DNA from: Liolophura sinensis
Taxonomy: Eukaryota > Mollusca > Polyplacophora > Chitonida > Chitonidae
Direction: 5' to 3'
Assembly: GCF_032854445.1 (NCBI RefSeq)
Contig: NC_088295.1
Coordinates: 22,555,385-22,619,384 of the forward strand
Length of the DNA: 64,000 nt
Made by a program: the position numbers and the translations under genes. The notes beneath the pieces are model-generated. The model was given only the letters and a program-made list of their open reading frames with translations, was not told the origin of the DNA and did not search any database. Shown here one piece after another: positions 50,400 to 60,439 of the stretch (its first letter is position 1; each line of letters begins with the position of its first letter).

Positions 50400-51205
50400 C
50401 AGGTCAAATATACAGTGTATGTACGAGTGGGTGCATATCTGTATGATATGTATGTATGTACGGGTAGGTGCACGTATAACTGATATGATATGTATGTACG
50501 GGTAAGTGCACATATGCATGATGTGTATACACGTATGGGTGGGTGCACGTATGTATGATATGATATATGTATGTACGGGTGGATGCATGTATGTATGATA
50601 TGTGGGTATGTATGCATGGGTACATGTATGTATGATATATGTATATAGGGTTGGTGCATGTATGCGTGATATGTATGAATGTACAGGTAGATGCATGTAT
50701 GTATGATATGTATGTATGTATGTATGTACAGGTGGGTGCGTGTATGCATGATATGTATGTATGGGTTGATGTATGATATGTATGCATGTACGGGTGTGTT
50801 CATGTATGTGTGATATGTATGTACGGGTGGGTGCATGGATGTATGATATGTATGTATGTATGCATGGGTACATGTATGTATGATATATGTATGTACGGGT
50901 TGGTGCATGTATGCATCATTGCATGTACGGGTGGGTGTGCGTATGCATGATATGTATGAATGTACAGGTGGGTGCATGTATGTATGATATGTATGTATGT
51001 ATGTATGTACAGGTGGGTACATGTATGTATGATATGTATGTGTGTATGGATGGGTGTATGTATGCATGATATATATGTGTGTATGGGTGGGTGCACGTAT
51101 GGGTGAGTGTATGTATGCATGATATGTATGTGTGTATGGGTGGGTGTATGTATGCATGGTATGTATGTGTGTATGGATGGGTGCACGTATGTGTGATGAA
51201 ACATG
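50400..51205. repeat. TATG-rich minisatellite, about 0.8 kb
   Basis: Degenerate tandem units of about 32-40 bp built on GTATGATATGTATGTATGTA followed by CGGGTGGGTGCATGTATG. The TATG core removes stops in several frames, giving spurious long frames such as 278 codons on the minus strand (51223-50387) made only of His/Thr/Tyr/Ile/Pro repeats. Confidence 0.9.
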
Positions 51206-52224
51206 CATATCTGACTCAAACATTAGTACACAGCAATGTCTTTATACAATCAAGCTTTCCTGATATCTATCTGGCTTGACGTTGTTACTTGTAAAGAAGA
51301 GAATGATTATAGAATAAATGCTTCGGGTAATTTTTGCACAATATGATTTTCTCCTCCTTCAACACCACCAGAATTGAATGTTAGGGATATGTATATGTGA
51401 CATTTGTCAGAAAATGTGCAGATATATATCTTTCGTATAAGAGAGAAATGGCCAGAAATAAAACTTAAGTCTTATCCTGGTATTTATTCCAGGGAATTAA
51501 ACTACAGTGTTTCTGTACTCGGTATAGACTGTCTTTATTGTTTCTGTAAAACAATATCACACTAATATCTGAAGCTTTATATCACATGAAAAAGTCCACA
51601 GAGAGTTCAATTATTTTTCAGAGCAGAAAAGAAAGACAAAAACAAATAACAAATAATGCGTGATCTGGCCCCAGACTGTTCTTCCATTGGACCATGGTGA
51701 ATCAGCCAGGCTGTGTGATATGGCATTTTTCAAAAGATGGCGATTCTGTCCTGTCAGTTCTTTGATCACAATTCCAAATCGATCCCTGCAGCATTTTCTC
51801 CTTCAGGTGGTTTCAGTCTTTTCATTAACCGTCATGAATTTACTCTCCTGAGTATAGGGGCCCTGGCTGGGGTATAGGGGCCCAGACTGGGGTATAGGAG
51901 CCCAGCCTGTGAGCAGTGTCAACATCAGATGCATTTATTTGCAAAGTATAGTTTATCCTGAAGTATTCTCCATTATTTTCTAAATGGTCTCTTTGGTTGT
52001 CTCCCCTTTGTTGCCGTCCTCTTTCCCATAGACAGGAAATAATACCCCTCTTACTTGTGCGTCTTCATTTGTCTCCTCATTCGATGTCTCAACAGTTTCC
52101 TTTAATTCAGAGATTTTTGAGTCGCTCTCATCTTTACATCTGTTTTTAGTTCAGCAAACGTCTGGCTGAATCAAAGGAGTTTTAATTGATTCTAACAGTC
52201 ACTGAATAAATACTTAAGTTTTGC
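51206..52224. other. 3' flank of the dehydratase gene
   Basis: Probable 3'UTR and flank of the minus-strand dehydratase. A minus-strand AATAAA lies at 51934-51939, about 290 bases after the stop. A 20-bp motif is tandemly repeated at 51853-51908. No other gene is seen. Confidence 0.6.
51853..51908. repeat. Three tandem 20-bp copies
   Basis: GTATAGGGGCCCTGGCTGGG is followed by two diverged copies, GTATAGGGGCCCAGACTGGG and GTATAGGAGCCCAGCCTG. Confidence 0.85.
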
Positions 52225-52724
52225 CTAGTTTGGTAATTGCCCTTGTAAAATCTTGATGAGATGACCAGAGTTAATATTACCGCCAGATACAACACAGACA
52301 ATTTTTCCATGGCCTGCAAGACCAGCCAGAGCTGCAGCCACAGGGGCTGCTCCAGCACCCTCAGCCACTATATGATTCCTCTCTACCAATAGTTTGATAG
52401 CCTCAGATATTTGCTCTAGGCTCACCACCAGAGAGTCGTCCAGCAGGTCCTGGACAATAGGCCACATGTCTGACAAGACGCTCTTACTGCCTATTCCGTC
52501 AACAAAGCTGCGTGAGTAGTCACATTCAATGACCTGACCAGCTATAAGGGCAGCCTTCAGGGGAGCAGCAGTCTCTACCTCACAAGCAAACACCTTAGTC
52601 TTGGGACTGATGGCCTTGACAACAGTGGCTATGCCAGCACACAGAGCGCCTCCCCCATATGGAATTAGTACGGCATCCACGCCATGGACATCCTCCAGTA
52701 TTTCAAGTCCTACTGTGCCATTAC
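52225..52724 (-). CDS. Dehydratase exon 3 (PLP phosphate loop, stop)
   Basis: Starts GNGTVGLEILED, contains IPYGGGALCAGIA and VVSGGNINSG, and ends in TAG at 52225-52227. Confidence 0.95.
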
Positions 52725-55700
52725 CTGGAAAATATAGGATGGATTGCCACGTCACTTGAGCTACCACCTGGCTGACTTCACTTTGTGTAACAAGGAAAGG
52801 GTTAATGTAAGAATTTAAAAGTTTATATGGGAAGTTTAACTTTTGAAATGTTGTGTATTACATACTGAGTGTTAAATTAACCAGCTGAAATATCATCGTA
52901 TCATACAGTGTCTGATTTCTGCATGATTTATAGTGTTACTCGATCAGTCAATGAAAAAGTTCAGACAAACAAATGTGGGCATACCTGCCATGACGTGTGG
53001 ATCCACCACTGGATGTATGAAGTGTCCCATCATGCCTTCCATGTGTTTGTCTTGGATGATCTTCCACCATCTGTCAAAAGGAACCTTGGTTATTATCCCT
53101 CCAAGCCTAGAGATAGCATCCAGTTTGGCTGCTGGGGCAGTCTCTGGAACTATGACTTGACAAGGCAGGTGGCGTTGTCTGGCATTCCAGGAAAGACCCT
53201 GAGCAAAGTTACCTGCACTTGCTGTATACACACCATCTACAAGCTCAGCAGCAGATAACTGCTCAATGGCATTGCAAGCTCCACGAAGCTTGAAAGATCC
53301 AATAGGTTGAAGATTTTCAAGTTTGAGAAGAATCTGTAGTGGAAAAAAGTTCTCGTAATGAGGCATGTTGGGTGACCCAGCAATGATTTTTGTTTGTATA
53401 AAAAGAAAAGGAAGTGGGTCAGTGCTTTTTTTTAACTAAGGTGACCTATTGGCGTCTTCAATATTGCAGATGTCCAAATTTTGGGAAGCTTCAGAAAGGG
53501 CTGAAAAAAGAACATCTCTCCTTTAATATATCCTCAGAATTTATTCATTTGAGAAAATTTCACACGTGATTCACACAGTTGTAAAACCAAAACAGTAACC
53601 TAGAACTGTGCTACCAATTAATTAGTACTGATGGAAAATCAACCAAACTCCTACACTTAATATGATGTGTAGGGCTTACATAGCTGAGTGGTTAGCGTGC
53701 TAGCACAGTAAAACGGCCCAGGAGCCTCATGCAGTTGTGATGGCTGGGAGTTGAAGTCCAGCTCATGTTGGCTTCCTCTCTGGTTGCACGTGAGAAGGTC
53801 TACCAGCAACTTGCGGATGTTCGTGAGTTAAGCCCTGATTCTTCCCACCTTAACGTGCCCTGTCACCATATAAGTGAAATAAGTATAAGTGAAATAAATA
53901 AATAAATAAGGAATCCTGTGAACAAGGTGGTTAATATGCCAGCGCGACGCAATGACCCAGGGGCCTCTCACCGTTGCGGTCACTTTGACTTCAAGTCTAT
54001 CTCATGCTGGCTTCCACTCCGGCTGTGCATGGGAAGGTCTTTCAGCAATCTGCAGATGGTGCCCCATTTCCTCCCACCATAATGCTGGGCGCTGTCGTAT
54101 AAGTGAAATATTCTTGAGTACGATGTAAAACACAAACCAAATAAATAAATACAGCAATCGTCAGAGGAGAGCTTTAGACCACTCGGCTACAGGGGGTCAA
54201 AATATGTAATATTGAGAATCCTACATGTATGTCATATCATACCCCAAATACAAGTATATTCTGCCGCATGGGCAAGTGCAGACCACTGCTCAAAAAAATC
54301 AAAAGGTGAAAAAATAATCTGACAATGCATAACTTCTGGTTATCTTGCACAATTTGTGTGAGTTTAAGAAACACGTGCCATATGATACCAGAGTCATATC
54401 CCATATAGTAGTTAAAATATGTCCACCACAAATCTGCCAATCACTGGACCGGAAAATATGCACAAGGACAAATAACTCCTAAAACCGATTGAAATGTGAA
54501 AAAATAAGCTTAATGCACAACTTTCGCAGACTTTGTGCCGAGATATGCTCTGCACAAATTTGAAAGGGACGGACGGAAGGAAGCATGCACGGGAAAAGCA
54601 ATCGCAATATGCAACCCTCCCCCCTCATTTACATAAATAAATAAATAAAATGGTGTTATGAGTTATGATGGGATGACCCTGTTGGGGTTTGAGCCATCAA
54701 CCTAAGTTTCGAGTCACTCCTATCACTACCCTAAAGGTAAATTCCCCGTAACTCCGAGATAGCGCTTAAATTACCCTGTTACATTCGCCCACTCGATCCT
54801 CCAGCCTGTCATGTCCTCATGACAAGGGCTGTGAATAGCCCACAGTTACTCTCCAAAGCATCCAAGGCTGTACTTTGTCTTAAGGTTCCTCACCACACTT
54901 AGTTTGCAGTACCAGAGGCAACAAGACGACCATATTGGGATGTGAGCTGCGCTCTTTCCACTAGACCAAAGATTAGACCTGGGATTACGATAGACAACTC
55001 CTAGACTATCTTATTCCCACCCACGCGCAGAGGTAGATAGTGCTTACACTGATAGTATCTCATGCACACAAGCTGTATACATGTACAGCAGTATACATTC
55101 CATAAACGAAAGATGCCCACATGTACACCTGTTCCCAACTCATACACAAAAGATGCCTACATGTACACCAGTACCCAACTCATACACGAGAGATTTTTTT
55201 TTTTTTTTTTTTTTTTTTTGATTGGTGTTTTACGCCGTACTCAAGAATATTTCACTTATATGACGGCGACCAGCATTAAGGTGGGTGGAAACCGGGCACA
55301 GCCCGGGGGAAACCCACGACCATCCGCAGGTTGCTGGCAGACCTTCCCACTTACGGCCGGAGAGGAAGCCAGCATGAGCTGGACTTGAACTCACAGCGAC
55401 CGCATTGGTGAGAGGCTCCTGGATCATTACGCTGCGCTAGCGGGCTAACCGACTGAGCCACGGAGGCCCCCATACACGAGAGATGCCTGCATGTATACCT
55501 GTTCCCAACTCATACACGAGAGATGCCTACATGTACACCTGTACCCAACTCATACACGCAAGATGCCTACATGTACACCTGTACCCAACTCATACACGAG
55601 AGATGCCTACATGTACACCTGTACCCAACTCATACACGAGAGATGCCTATATGTACACCTGTACCCAACACATACACCAGAGATGCCTACAAGTACACCT

Positions 55701-57966
55701 GTACCCAACTCATACACGCGAAATGCCTACATGTACACCTGTACCCCACTCCTACACGAGAGATGCCTACATGTACACCTGTACCCAACTCATACACGCA
55801 AGATGCCTACATGTACACCTGTACCCAACTCATAAACCAGAGATGCCTACATGTACACCAGTACTCAACTCATACATGAGATGCCTACATGTACACCTGT
55901 ACCCAACTCATACACGAGAGATGCCTACATGTACACCTGTACCCAGCTCATACACGAGAGATACCTACATGTACACCTGTACTCAACTCATACACGAGAG
56001 ATGCCTACAAGTACACCTGTACCCAACTCATACACGAAAGATGCCTACATGTACACCTGTACCCAACTCATACACGAGAGATGCCTACATGTACACCTGT
56101 ACCCAACTCATACACGCAAGATGCCTACATGTACACCTGTACCCAACTCATAGAGATGCCTACATGTACACCTGTACCCAACTCATACACGAGAGATGCC
56201 TACATGTACACATGTACCCAACTCATACACGCGAGATGCCTACATGTACACCAGTACCCAACTCATACACGAGAGATGCCTGCATGTACACCTGTACCCA
56301 ACTCATACACGAGAGATGCCTACATGTACACCTGTACCAAACTCATACACGCGAGATGCCTACATGTACACCAGTACTCAACTCATACACAAGAGATGCT
56401 TACATGTACACCTGTACCCAACTCATAGAGATGCCTACATGTACACCTGTACCCAACTCATACACGAGAGATGCCTACATATACACATGTACCCAACTCA
56501 TACACGAGAGATGCCTACATGTACACCTGTACCCAACTCATACACGAGAGATGCCTACATGTACACCTGTACTCAACTCATACACGAGAGATGCCTACAT
56601 GTACACCTGTACTCAACTCATACATGAGAGATGCCTACATTGTACAACTGTATTCATCCCATTCACAAGAGACATGCTACATGTACATCAATTCCATACA
56701 CAAGGGATGCCTACATTGTACACCTGTACCAATTCCATACACACAAGATGTTTACATGTACACCTGCACCCATCGCATTCACACGACATGCCTACAACTG
56801 TACCCAAACCATACACAAACAATGTGTACATGTACACCTGTACCCATCCCATACATCAGGGATGCCTACATGTACACCTGCACCCATCCCATTCCACATG
56901 AAATGCCTACACCTGTACTTAACCCATACACGCATGATGTGTACATGTACACCTGTACCCATCTCATACACGAGGGATGCCCACATGTACACCCGTACCC
57001 ATCCCATTCACACGAAATGCCTACACCTGTACCCAACCCATACAATCCATGTATGGGATGGAACAGGTGTACATGTAGGCATCTCGCATGTATGGGATTG
57101 TACAGTTGTACATGTAGGCATCCCGTGTGTAAGGAATTGGTCCATACACGAGGGATGCCTGTATGTACACTTGTACAATCCCATACATGCGAGATGCCTA
57201 CATGTACCTGTACAATCCCATACACGCCAGATATCGACACCTGAAGCAGTAATGCACTTTTCCAACAAAGATGTAAGGGTATTTGATGTAAGGGTATTTG
57301 ATGTAAGGGTATTTGATGTAAGGGTAACATGAGCCATCAGAATTCCCAGGGTTTGTACTGAACAGGCTGCTTGCACATGATGTCATCACCTGAGCTTAAT
57401 GTGCAATGTTGTGCAGATTTGTTGATGGTGGAAGGTATGGTAATGACAGGGAAATAAATCAAGAAAGAGGCAACTCAAATATAGCATTTACATCTTCACA
57501 TAGTTCGTGTTATGCCTGAACGAAAATTAAATCATCAACTGTTGGACGAGATGCGTTGACAAAGACTCGATCACTACCTACAAGTCCTAATTCTGTGTGT
57601 AAAGGAGAATAACGAAATGAAGGAACAATAAAATACCACATGCACATCCTCACATTATCTCTGCCATACCTGCAAAGTTTCAAGAAAATCCAAGCATAGA
57701 TTTAGGAAAAGATGCGTTGACAAGGTAATGATTACGGACAGACAACTCGCTTGCTATATTTTCCGCTTTATATGGTGAGGGGTGGGATCGGGAGTCACAA
57801 AAGCTGAGTTAATGTTTGAACTAGAGCCATCATATATGCATGTACACTTGATATTCACCTTTGTGTCACCAGTGTCTGAATTCAAGGGAACAGTTGGTGT
57901 TCTGAGAACTTTTCCTTTTAGTCGATTTGCGGCTGCCTTAACATCCTCAAGAGCGACTTGCTCCAT
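52225..57966 (-). CDS. PLP-dependent L-threonine/L-serine dehydratase
   Basis: Fold-type II PLP enzyme of the threonine ammonia-lyase/serine racemase family, deaminating Thr to 2-oxobutanoate or Ser to pyruvate, or possibly racemising Ser. Exons 57966-57859, 53333-52985 and 52724-52225 join in phase to 318 residues. The Schiff-base Lys51 lies in PIGSFKLRGA. Other family marks are the substrate loop SAGNFAQG (75-82), the phosphate-binding GGGALCAGIA (176-185) and the pyridine-side Ser299 in VVSGGN. Length matches short catabolic enzymes; there is no ACT regulatory domain, so isoleucine feedback is unlikely. The closest pattern known to me is the TdcB-like enzyme of marine invertebrates. Dehydratase versus racemase cannot be settled by eye. 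The start is the first ATG of exon 1; an upstream in-frame stretch lacks an ATG. No targeting signal is seen, so probably cytosolic. Confidence 0.92.
52985..53333 (-). CDS. Dehydratase exon 2 (catalytic lysine)
   Basis: 116 codons plus one base, from ILLKLENLQPIGSFKLRGAC to VVDPHVMA. The acceptor is CACTACAG and the donor G|GTATGC. Confidence 0.95.
53668..53910 (+). repeat. SINE family A copy in dehydratase intron 1
   Basis: Head TAGCTGAGTGGTTAGCGTGC, then TGGCTTCCTCTCTGGTTGCA, and an (AAATA)n tail. It directly precedes another copy in the same orientation. Confidence 0.8.
53911..54152 (+). repeat. SINE family A copy, tandem with the preceding one
   Basis: Head AAGGTGGTTAATATGCCAGC, middle GGCTTCCACTCCGGCTGTGC, and tail GTGAAATATTCTTGAGTACG plus (AAATA)n. 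Confidence 0.85.
54260..54650. repeat. Unclassified dispersed repeat with GGACGGACGG motif
   Basis: Contains AAGGACAAATAACTCCTAAA and AAAGGGACGGACGGAAGGAAG, a type of sequence I associate with common interspersed repeats of marine invertebrates. It ends in AAATA repeats. The family is not named. Confidence 0.4.
55085..57240. repeat. 40-bp minisatellite array
   Basis: Consensus CATACACGAGAGATGCCTAC + ATGTACACCTGTACCCAACT, exactly 40 bp in most units. There are roughly 30 recognisable units from about 55090 to 56640, interrupted by a SINE, followed by more diverged units to about 57040 and inverted units to 57240. Each unit holds the palindrome TACATGTA and the hairpin GTACACCTGTAC. Some units are 37-38 bp (for example at 55871 and 56151). 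It lies in dehydratase intron 1. No start-to-stop coding gene is inferred. Confidence 0.95.
55195..55470 (-). repeat. SINE family A inserted in the minisatellite, with 14-bp target-site duplication
   Basis: Full-length element with a long T tract (poly(A) tail on minus) at 55195-55219 and an intact tRNA-like head (box A TGGCTCAGTCGG, box B GAGTTCAAGTCC). It is flanked by CATACACGAGAGAT at 55181-55194 and 55471-55484, part of the 40-bp unit. It belongs with the least diverged copies in the window. Confidence 0.93.
57270..57326. repeat. 15-bp tandem repeat
   Basis: Three perfect copies and a partial copy of GATGTAAGGGTATTT next to the right end of the 40-bp array. Confidence 0.95.
57470..57780. 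repeat. Unclassified dispersed repeat
   Basis: Contains AGATGCGTTGACAA twice (about 57549 and 57711), TGCAAAGTTTCAAGAAAATC and TTACGGACAGACAACTCGC, the style of interspersed non-coding repeats. No family is assigned. Confidence 0.35.
57859..57966 (-). CDS. Dehydratase exon 1
   Basis: 36 codons, MEQVALEDVKAAANRLKGKV onward to DTGDTK, with donor AAG|GTGAAT. It joins directly to the KLENLQPIGSFK block of exon 2. Confidence 0.85.
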
Positions 57967-58996
57967 ACTAGTTGTCAGCGCTTGCTTGCGTTCAGTGACA
58001 CACACACATCTGAACTCCTTCACTTACAGCCATCTAAAGTAGGCTAAAGTATGTGTTATACATAGGTCTATATGTTATGCTGTGCCACACACTGCGGTCT
58101 GCCCAGAGGGCACCGCCAGGATGTAGAAGTCTCGTTAAGCGTCACGGTGACCTCGACAGTTGAGGCTAAAGTTCATTGTATCAAAGTGTCGACTGTCGGT
58201 CTTATCGATCATTTTATTGACCGTAAATATATTGCAGTGTGCTAATATATACAAACCGCTACTGAGCCACGGTGGCTTGTAACATGGTTAAAAGCAAGGT
58301 GTTTTGTCAGTAAAACGACCTATTCTATTGATAAATAATGTCAGATGTGAGCGCCGGTTACGCACGTAAGTTCGTAAGGGGCGAGGAGACTGCTGTAAGG
58401 CAGGTTAATTATAATCGTTGTACGAGGTGTTGGATTCACAAAACATCTTTTTTTCTATAAACCTACAAAAAGCTTGTGTGCTTGTTCTTTGAGCGGAAAA
58501 TATGGTTTTAAACGTCTTCATATGGCCCCAGCGATGACATGGTTGTAAAAAGTAACCGAGAAAGTTTGAATGGGCGCACTAAAATGGCCCCGCTCAGTTC
58601 ATAGGTGACGCAATTTTCAAAATATGCAAAATTATTGAGGGGAAATTAGGGAGTATAACAATGTTGTAGATTTTTTTTTTTATTTTTGGAGTGTGGTTTG
58701 TGTGTGTGGTGGGGGGGGGGGGGCTTCATTGTGTGTAAAATTTTCCACATAACAATGATATTTTCTGCATGCTTATAACTCCATTGCGTTCGAGTTCTTT
58801 GCCTGAGGCAGTTTAGAGCTGGACAAGTGATGTTACATGAAGTTAGCTAATTAAAATCTTGATTATGTGGTGGAAAGAGTCAACAGTGAATTTGAGAGAC
58901 TCTTCCATGCACGACTTTTTCCTCTGTGTGTATAATCTCTCCGAATGAAACTGAATCGAGAATCACGACAGCAACCAGTGAGACTGTTCACACTGT
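57967..58996. other. Upstream of dehydratase, to the DIRS-type element
   Basis: Holds the presumed dehydratase promoter and leader. A 13-base G run lies at 58711-58723. No gene is recognised. Confidence 0.6.
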
Positions 58997-59730
58997 TCAC
59001 CCTCTCTTAAACCACCCGTTAAACCACCTACCCATTTGCTTCATTCCTTCATCTGACCAACCATTTGTCAAAGATCTTACTGTTTCTGCCCCATTTCTAA
59101 ATGAATGAAACTTAATTGCCCTAGAAACCCACACTAAAAAGCGAACCACTTTGTTTAGAACCGAGGAAAACTGGTGCTGATTACCGAGACAACTGTTGTC
59201 TGCTACAGGCTTGAGCAAAGTTGATGCACCTTTCCAATACTGATCAGTTTTGAAGAAGGGTAGGTATATATCAACACTGTCGTTTGTGGCCATGTGAGCA
59301 TTCTGTGTTGCTAAAGTCCTACTAATGTCCATTTCATGTGACACTGTTAATTCACCCACTCTTAAGAAGCATGGAAAACCAATGAAAATGCATACTTGTG
59401 GGAGGGCGACACTAGTTGCGAAAGCATAGGATCAGTGATAGGTTGCCTTTTATCTCGAGTGTTCTTTGTACAGTGCAAACCCTCCAACAATTTCTTCGAT
59501 ACAATCTCTGATGTTGCATCTTTATAGCCGTTAATATGACTGTGAAAATTTATACCTGCCCTGTAGCACTTAGCTGTGGCATATTCAACTCGATTTAATG
59601 CCATGTAACCTACAAACTGTATGAGGTGCCCAAGTGGCACTGGCCAAGTACATGGGAGTTGGGAAGCAATTCCAAATTCATTAAACTTGTCCAAGGCTGT
59701 CCGGTAACTTTTACTTGTATTGGGTGCCAC
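58997..59730 (-). pseudogene. DIRS-type tyrosine recombinase, frame-shifted
   Basis: 59730-59362 encodes the N-terminal core-binding domain (SYRTALDKFNEFGI, LIQFVGYMAL). A one-base frame break near 59365 separates it from 59359-58997. The latter carries the first catalytic Arg in LRVGELTVS, the HSFRNGAET H-x-x-R motif and MGRWFNGWFKR. The nucleophilic Tyr expected just after that point is not present before the stop. Confidence 0.78.
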
Positions 59731-59759
59731 TGATGAGATGCTCTATTTCAGCTCGAATT

Positions 59760-60420
59760 TCTGTTGGGTGTGGATCTGCATTCGGCGCTAGATTTCGAAA
59801 CCTGGCCCACTGAAAACGAGGCAGACTGTCGGCAATACCATCATTAAGACCTATCACGTTACTTGCTCAAAACTGAATGTTGTGCTGCATGGTGAACAAT
59901 ACCGATTTTCTGAACATCACACGCTTAGTGTTGGATGTCTTTTTGTTTAGTATTTGGCATAAGGCTTGGTTATCTATCCCCAAGATCATTTGTTTTTTCT
60001 GTTTCAATAGGTTGTATCCAGGGTAGGTATAATCTTAGAGAAAGTACCGTCTTCTAGAAGATCTGTACCATGCCATGATTCAGGCCACTTGAAAAGTGGA
60101 CCAGTGGTCCCCCAAAAAATCCATTTACACTTTTATTTGGAGGGTGAGAGAGTTGTGTGACTAAGCAAAGTCGCCAGCATGTTTAGGCACTACCCCTATA
60201 GGAGAAATGTAAAGTGTAGAGATAGGAGATGGTGGGGATAGGAATTCCACGGCAATGCGACCCAAATTTACCTCTGATGTGATTTTTTGTGAAATCTCAG
60301 ATGCGTCTGTGCTAGCCGAAGAAAGATCATCCGCTTGAATAAAATTTCTACGTCCTGAGTAGTGCAGCCTTAAACCTTTTTGGAACCCATTACCTAAATA
60401 ATCATCGATGTGTTTGTCTG
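59760..60420 (-). pseudogene. DIRS-type reverse transcriptase/RNase H remnant
   Basis: The finger region of RT (GFQKGLRLHYSGRR, LGRIAVEFLSPP, ISPIGVVPK) runs to about 60160. After a stop and frame shift come WPESWHGTDL, ILGIDNQALCQILNKKTS and IADSLPRFQWARFRNLAP. The palm domain is absent, implying an internal deletion. Confidence 0.75.
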
Positions 60421-60439
60421 GGCAGGCAATTACAACAAA

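Noticed and set aside
50387-51223. 278-codon His/Thr/Tyr-rich frame on the minus strand
   Set aside because: Product of the TATG minisatellite; parallel long frames exist in other phases.
55483-56901. 472-codon open frame, the longest in the window
   Set aside because: It lies wholly within the 40-bp minisatellite. The frame is open only because the unit lacks stops; all three frames show the same repeat, and it sits in a dehydratase intron.
55085-57240. CRISPR-like regular spacing
   Set aside because: Units are contiguous 40-bp repeats with no unique spacers, inside a eukaryotic intron.
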